In this document: piece after piece, positions 5,834-7,463 of the stretch | Position numbering within the stretch: the first letter of the stretch is position 1 | Layout: every line of letters begins with the position of its first letter | Origin: an uncultured Eubacteriales bacterium | Lineage (GTDB): Bacteria > Bacillota > Clostridia > Oscillospirales > Feifaniaceae | NCBI GenBank assembly: GCA_902474785.1 | Contig: CABRXB010000048.1 | Location: 1 to 7,463, forward strand | Direction: 5' to 3' | Length of the DNA: 7,463 nt | The notes under the pieces: generated by a model | What the model saw: the letters and a program-made list of their open reading frames with translations, nothing else | Database searches by the model: none | Told to the model about the DNA's origin: nothing | Made by a program: the position numbers and the translations under genes

Positions 5834-6337
5834 CTAGAGCAGTTTTCCCATATCATACTCGTCCACCGGCTCGTTGCAAACCATCAAGGAACACGGTTTT
5901 CTTCCCTCGATGCAAAAGCCCGCCTTTTGATAGAGCGCAATGCCGGCCGCGTTGTCGCAGCGCACAGTGAGCTCTAACCTCCGCAGACCCTGGGCCCGCG
6001 CCCACTCTTCCAGCCACGCGAAAAGACGTGTGCCAACCCCGCGCCCTCTGGCGCAGGACAGCAGCCCCACCACCACATAGGCGCTGTGCGCCGTGCGCAA
6101 AAAAGGCCCGCGCTCGGCGGACAAAAATCCGACGGGCACCCCTTTTGCAAGGGCAAGCAGCAACAAAGAGCCTTTTTCCTCCCATGCTTCAAGCTGCTGC
6201 GCCAGCTCGTTTGCGTCTGTGGGCCGCTCTCCGGGCTCATACATCATGGCTTGTGTCTCAAGATCGAGCTGAAGCTGCATATCCAAAAGTGCCGGCGCAT
6301 CGTCAGGCTGCGCCTTTCTAATTGTAATCTGTTCCAT
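5834..6337 (-). CDS. GNAT-family N-acetyltransferase
   Basis: A 167-residue single-domain GNAT enzyme, which transfers an acetyl group from acetyl-CoA to an amine; the substrate cannot be read from the sequence. It starts with the family-typical ITIRKAQPDDAPALLDM (strand 1, helix 1). The acetyl-CoA pyrophosphate loop (motif A) is R97-G-R-G100-V-G102, in CARGRGVGTRLFAWLEEWA. Motif B is seen in LTVRCDNAAGIALYQKAGF (123-141) with the usual Tyr136 and Gly140-Phe141, then EGRK. The C-terminus EPVDEYDMGKLL matches the 'DEYLMAKxL'-like ending of RimI/PhnO-like small-molecule or protein acetyltransferases. AGGAGG lies 7 nt before the ATG. It is a single-gene unit with its own predicted promoter and terminator, convergent with the Na/Pi transporter gene, so the neighbours say nothing about the substrate. 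Confidence 0.92.
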   Translation of the reverse strand: MEQITIRKAQPDDAPALLDMQLQLDLETQAMMYEPGERPTDANELAQQLEAWEEKGSLLLLALAKGVPVGFLSAERGPFLRTAHSAYVVVGLLSCARGRGVGTRLFAWLEEWARAQGLRRLELTVRCDNAAGIALYQKAGFCIEGRKPCSLMVCNEPVDEYDMGKLL

Positions 6338-6430
6338 TTTTTTGCCTCCTGCTTTTTTCGTGACCCAAAAAACAGGAGACCTGATCCACTGCCTCCACCC
6401 TTATCCCCCTCACCCAAATCTGTTGCCGCC

Positions 6431-6460
6431 AGAATACCACAGGGTATGCCCGACGGTCAA
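6431..6460 (-). promoter_or_regulatory. Putative promoter of the GNAT gene
   Basis: On the minus strand TTGACC (6455-6460) and TATTCT (6431-6436) are 18 nt apart, with TGG directly before the -10 hexamer (extended -10). It lies just past the terminator of the upstream unit and leaves a leader of about 85-90 nt. Confidence 0.5.
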
Positions 6461-6475
6461 ATCGGTTTCTGCGTC

Positions 6476-6509
6476 AAAAAGACAACGCCCCTCCATGGAG
6501 GGGCGTTGT
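6476..6509 (-). terminator. Intrinsic terminator: 28-nt perfect palindrome
   Basis: Positions 6482-6509 form a perfect palindrome (ACAACGCCCCTCC, central ATGG region, then its complement), folding into a 12-bp G-C-rich stem with a 4-nt loop. On the minus strand it is followed by C and TTTTT (6476-6480). It lies 28 nt downstream of the stop of the 225-residue gene and ends that unit. On the plus strand only GTTGTTTGC follows, so activity in that direction is likely weaker. Confidence 0.88.
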
Positions 6510-6537
6510 TTGCTGTGTTTGAAAAGAGGAGGCTGTG

Positions 6538-7215
6538 CTACATGCGCATGGGATCTCCGTTCACATCGAAGTACTTAAAAATCAAAGTCCAGTCCTCATC
6601 CAGCACAAAGGAGGTGTGTACAAATTCCCCGGGTTTTATCAGGTAACGCGCGAGCAAATATTCTTCCGGGGGATATGGCGCCTTCTCTCCCCTTTCATAG
6701 CGTACCCTGCATGCATGCACCTCCACCGTGTGCTCCTTGAATTGGGGCGCATCATACGGTCTCCCGCTCAGACGAAAGGTGTCTTTCGTATAGTTGTGCA
6801 CATACAGAAAAAACCATACGACTTCCCGCGTGAACGGACGTTTTATCCGACCCCAATGCAGACCGCCCCGCTTTGCTGGAATTGTGCTTATATAGGGTGG
6901 TGCGAAAAATTCCTTTTTCAGATTGGCCGTAATGGGTTGAAAGCGTCCATTGCACAACGCCTGAGGGCTTCCATCTTTTCGCGCAATATAGACCGAGCGC
7001 AAATTTCCATTGCGCACAATGCTTCGGCAAACCAAATCTTCCTTCGTGAAATCCGTTCGCATGCGGGATAATTGATCCATATACTGGTTGATTACAGCCT
7101 TTGCCATAAAGTTGTCATCATACTGGCGAAGGGATAAGACGAAGACCAGCGAGGACAAGTACACGGCCAAAAAAGTTGCCGCATACCTGCGAGACGCCTG
7201 TGGACTGCCAAGCAT
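6538..7215 (-). CDS. Hypothetical membrane-anchored protein (225 aa)
   Basis: I do not recognise this protein. It has a short basic N-terminus (QASRR), one hydrophobic helix at about residues 11-29 (YAATFLAVYLSSLVFVLSL) and no lipobox. It should therefore be anchored by one helix, with about 195 residues probably outside the cell, or be secreted if the helix is cleaved. The remainder is soluble and mixed alpha/beta, with many aromatic and basic residues (WGRIKRPFTREVVWFFLYVH at 121-140, FVLDEDWTLIFKYFDVNGDP at 203-222) and Cys at 63, 88 and 169. The FDVNGDP end resembles a short acidic turn, not a proven calcium site. GGGGAGG lies 5 nt before the ATG, giving a secure start. The gene begins 18 nt after the stop of an unknown upstream gene and is very likely co-transcribed with it; a strong terminator follows. 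Confidence 0.82.
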   Translation of the reverse strand: MLGSPQASRRYAATFLAVYLSSLVFVLSLRQYDDNFMAKAVINQYMDQLSRMRTDFTKEDLVCRSIVRNGNLRSVYIARKDGSPQALCNGRFQPITANLKKEFFAPPYISTIPAKRGGLHWGRIKRPFTREVVWFFLYVHNYTKDTFRLSGRPYDAPQFKEHTVEVHACRVRYERGEKAPYPPEEYLLARYLIKPGEFVHTSFVLDEDWTLIFKYFDVNGDPMRM

Positions 7216-7233
7216 TTTTTCCTCCCCTATCTT

Positions 7234-7463
7234 TTAAGAATATGTCCAATATAATGCTTTGGCTTCGTATTTATGAAACCCAATTTTTGGCGCAATTTTT
7301 AAGTCAATTCCGTCAAAACTGAAACTTACATCAGCAGTAAGGGTAATAAAGGGATCCATCACAGTAGCCGAGAAAGTTTTTTCCTCCCCTGGCACAGACG
7401 TCTGCTGTGTTTTGAATACTGTTGCCCGCATATAAATTCCTTGATCACAGTGATACCCACAGC
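7234..7463 (-). CDS. Unknown protein, C-terminal part (5' end beyond right edge)
   Basis: An open frame enters from the right edge and stops at 7234, with about 75 residues visible. They end in a beta-strand-like pattern (ITLTADVSFSFDGIDLKIAP, then GFHKYEAKALYWTYS) and, near the edge, include the Cys-containing CGYHCDQGIY. The strand-like periodicity suggests the end of a secreted or surface beta-sheet protein, but I cannot name a family. An ATG at 7431 is preceded by AAGGA at 6 nt, so a small 65-residue gene starting there is possible. I favour a partial larger gene because the frame stays open to the edge and this piece has no signal of its own. The stop is 18 nt before the next gene, whose ribosome binding site fills the gap. 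This end of the window is noticeably more AT-rich than the ktr region. Confidence 0.6.
   Translation of the reverse strand, partial: CGYHCDQGIYMRATVFKTQQTSVPGEEKTFSATVMDPFITLTADVSFSFDGIDLKIAPKIGFHKYEAKALYWTYS

Noticed and set aside
6086..6646. A 186-codon plus-strand frame
   Set aside because: It lies antisense to the GNAT gene and across the 28-nt palindromic terminator; its product is Arg/Pro-rich nonsense.
1..7463. tRNA, rRNA, CRISPR array, insertion sequence, att site or replication origin
   Set aside because: No cloverleaf, rRNA-like block, regularly spaced repeats, transposase or integrase frame, or DnaA-box cluster was seen on either strand.

Overview
The window reads as chromosomal sequence from a low-to-moderate GC Gram-positive bacterium, most likely a Clostridia-type Bacillota. 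The reasons are the strong AGGAGG-type ribosome binding sites before almost every gene, sigma-A-like promoters including extended -10 forms, short lipoprotein signal peptides with clear lipoboxes, a KtrB-KtrA potassium pair and a PhoU-fused Na/Pi transporter of the kind common in Bacillota. I cannot name a species from the sequence alone.

Layout from left to right. Positions 2-1114 (minus strand) hold two consecutive predicted lipoproteins of unknown function. The left one runs off the edge. A perfect 12-bp hairpin lies between them, and a good promoter (TTGCTT-17-TATACT) with two dyad elements lies upstream. Positions 1291-3490 (minus strand) hold a complete two-gene potassium uptake operon: an extended -10 promoter, ktrB (membrane channel subunit), ktrA (cytoplasmic RCK regulatory subunit) and a strong intrinsic terminator. 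A 373-bp divergent intergenic region separates it from a plus-strand gene (3777-5522) for a Na+/phosphate cotransporter family protein with C-terminal PhoU-like helices, which has its own promoter and terminator. A gene-free stretch of about 310 bp follows, bounded by that terminator and by the terminator of a minus-strand GNAT acetyltransferase (5834-6337). The right end (6538-7463, minus strand) carries an unknown one-TM protein of 225 residues, directly downstream of the C-terminal part of another unknown protein that enters from the right edge. The unit ends in a 28-nt perfect palindrome followed by a U-tract.

Functionally the core is ion homeostasis. KtrB conducts K+, KtrA gates it in response to nucleotides bound at its Rossmann fold, and the divergently transcribed transporter moves phosphate, probably with Na+. 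The flanking lipoproteins and the right-end pair are cell-surface or unknown proteins with no evident link to the ion genes beyond proximity. I did not find a convincing new biological system. The most worthwhile uncertain items are the dyads upstream of the lipoprotein promoter, the 11-bp repeat that fills the ktrB Shine-Dalgarno-to-start spacer, and the unassigned right-end gene pair. No tRNA, rRNA, CRISPR array, insertion sequence or integrase was seen.
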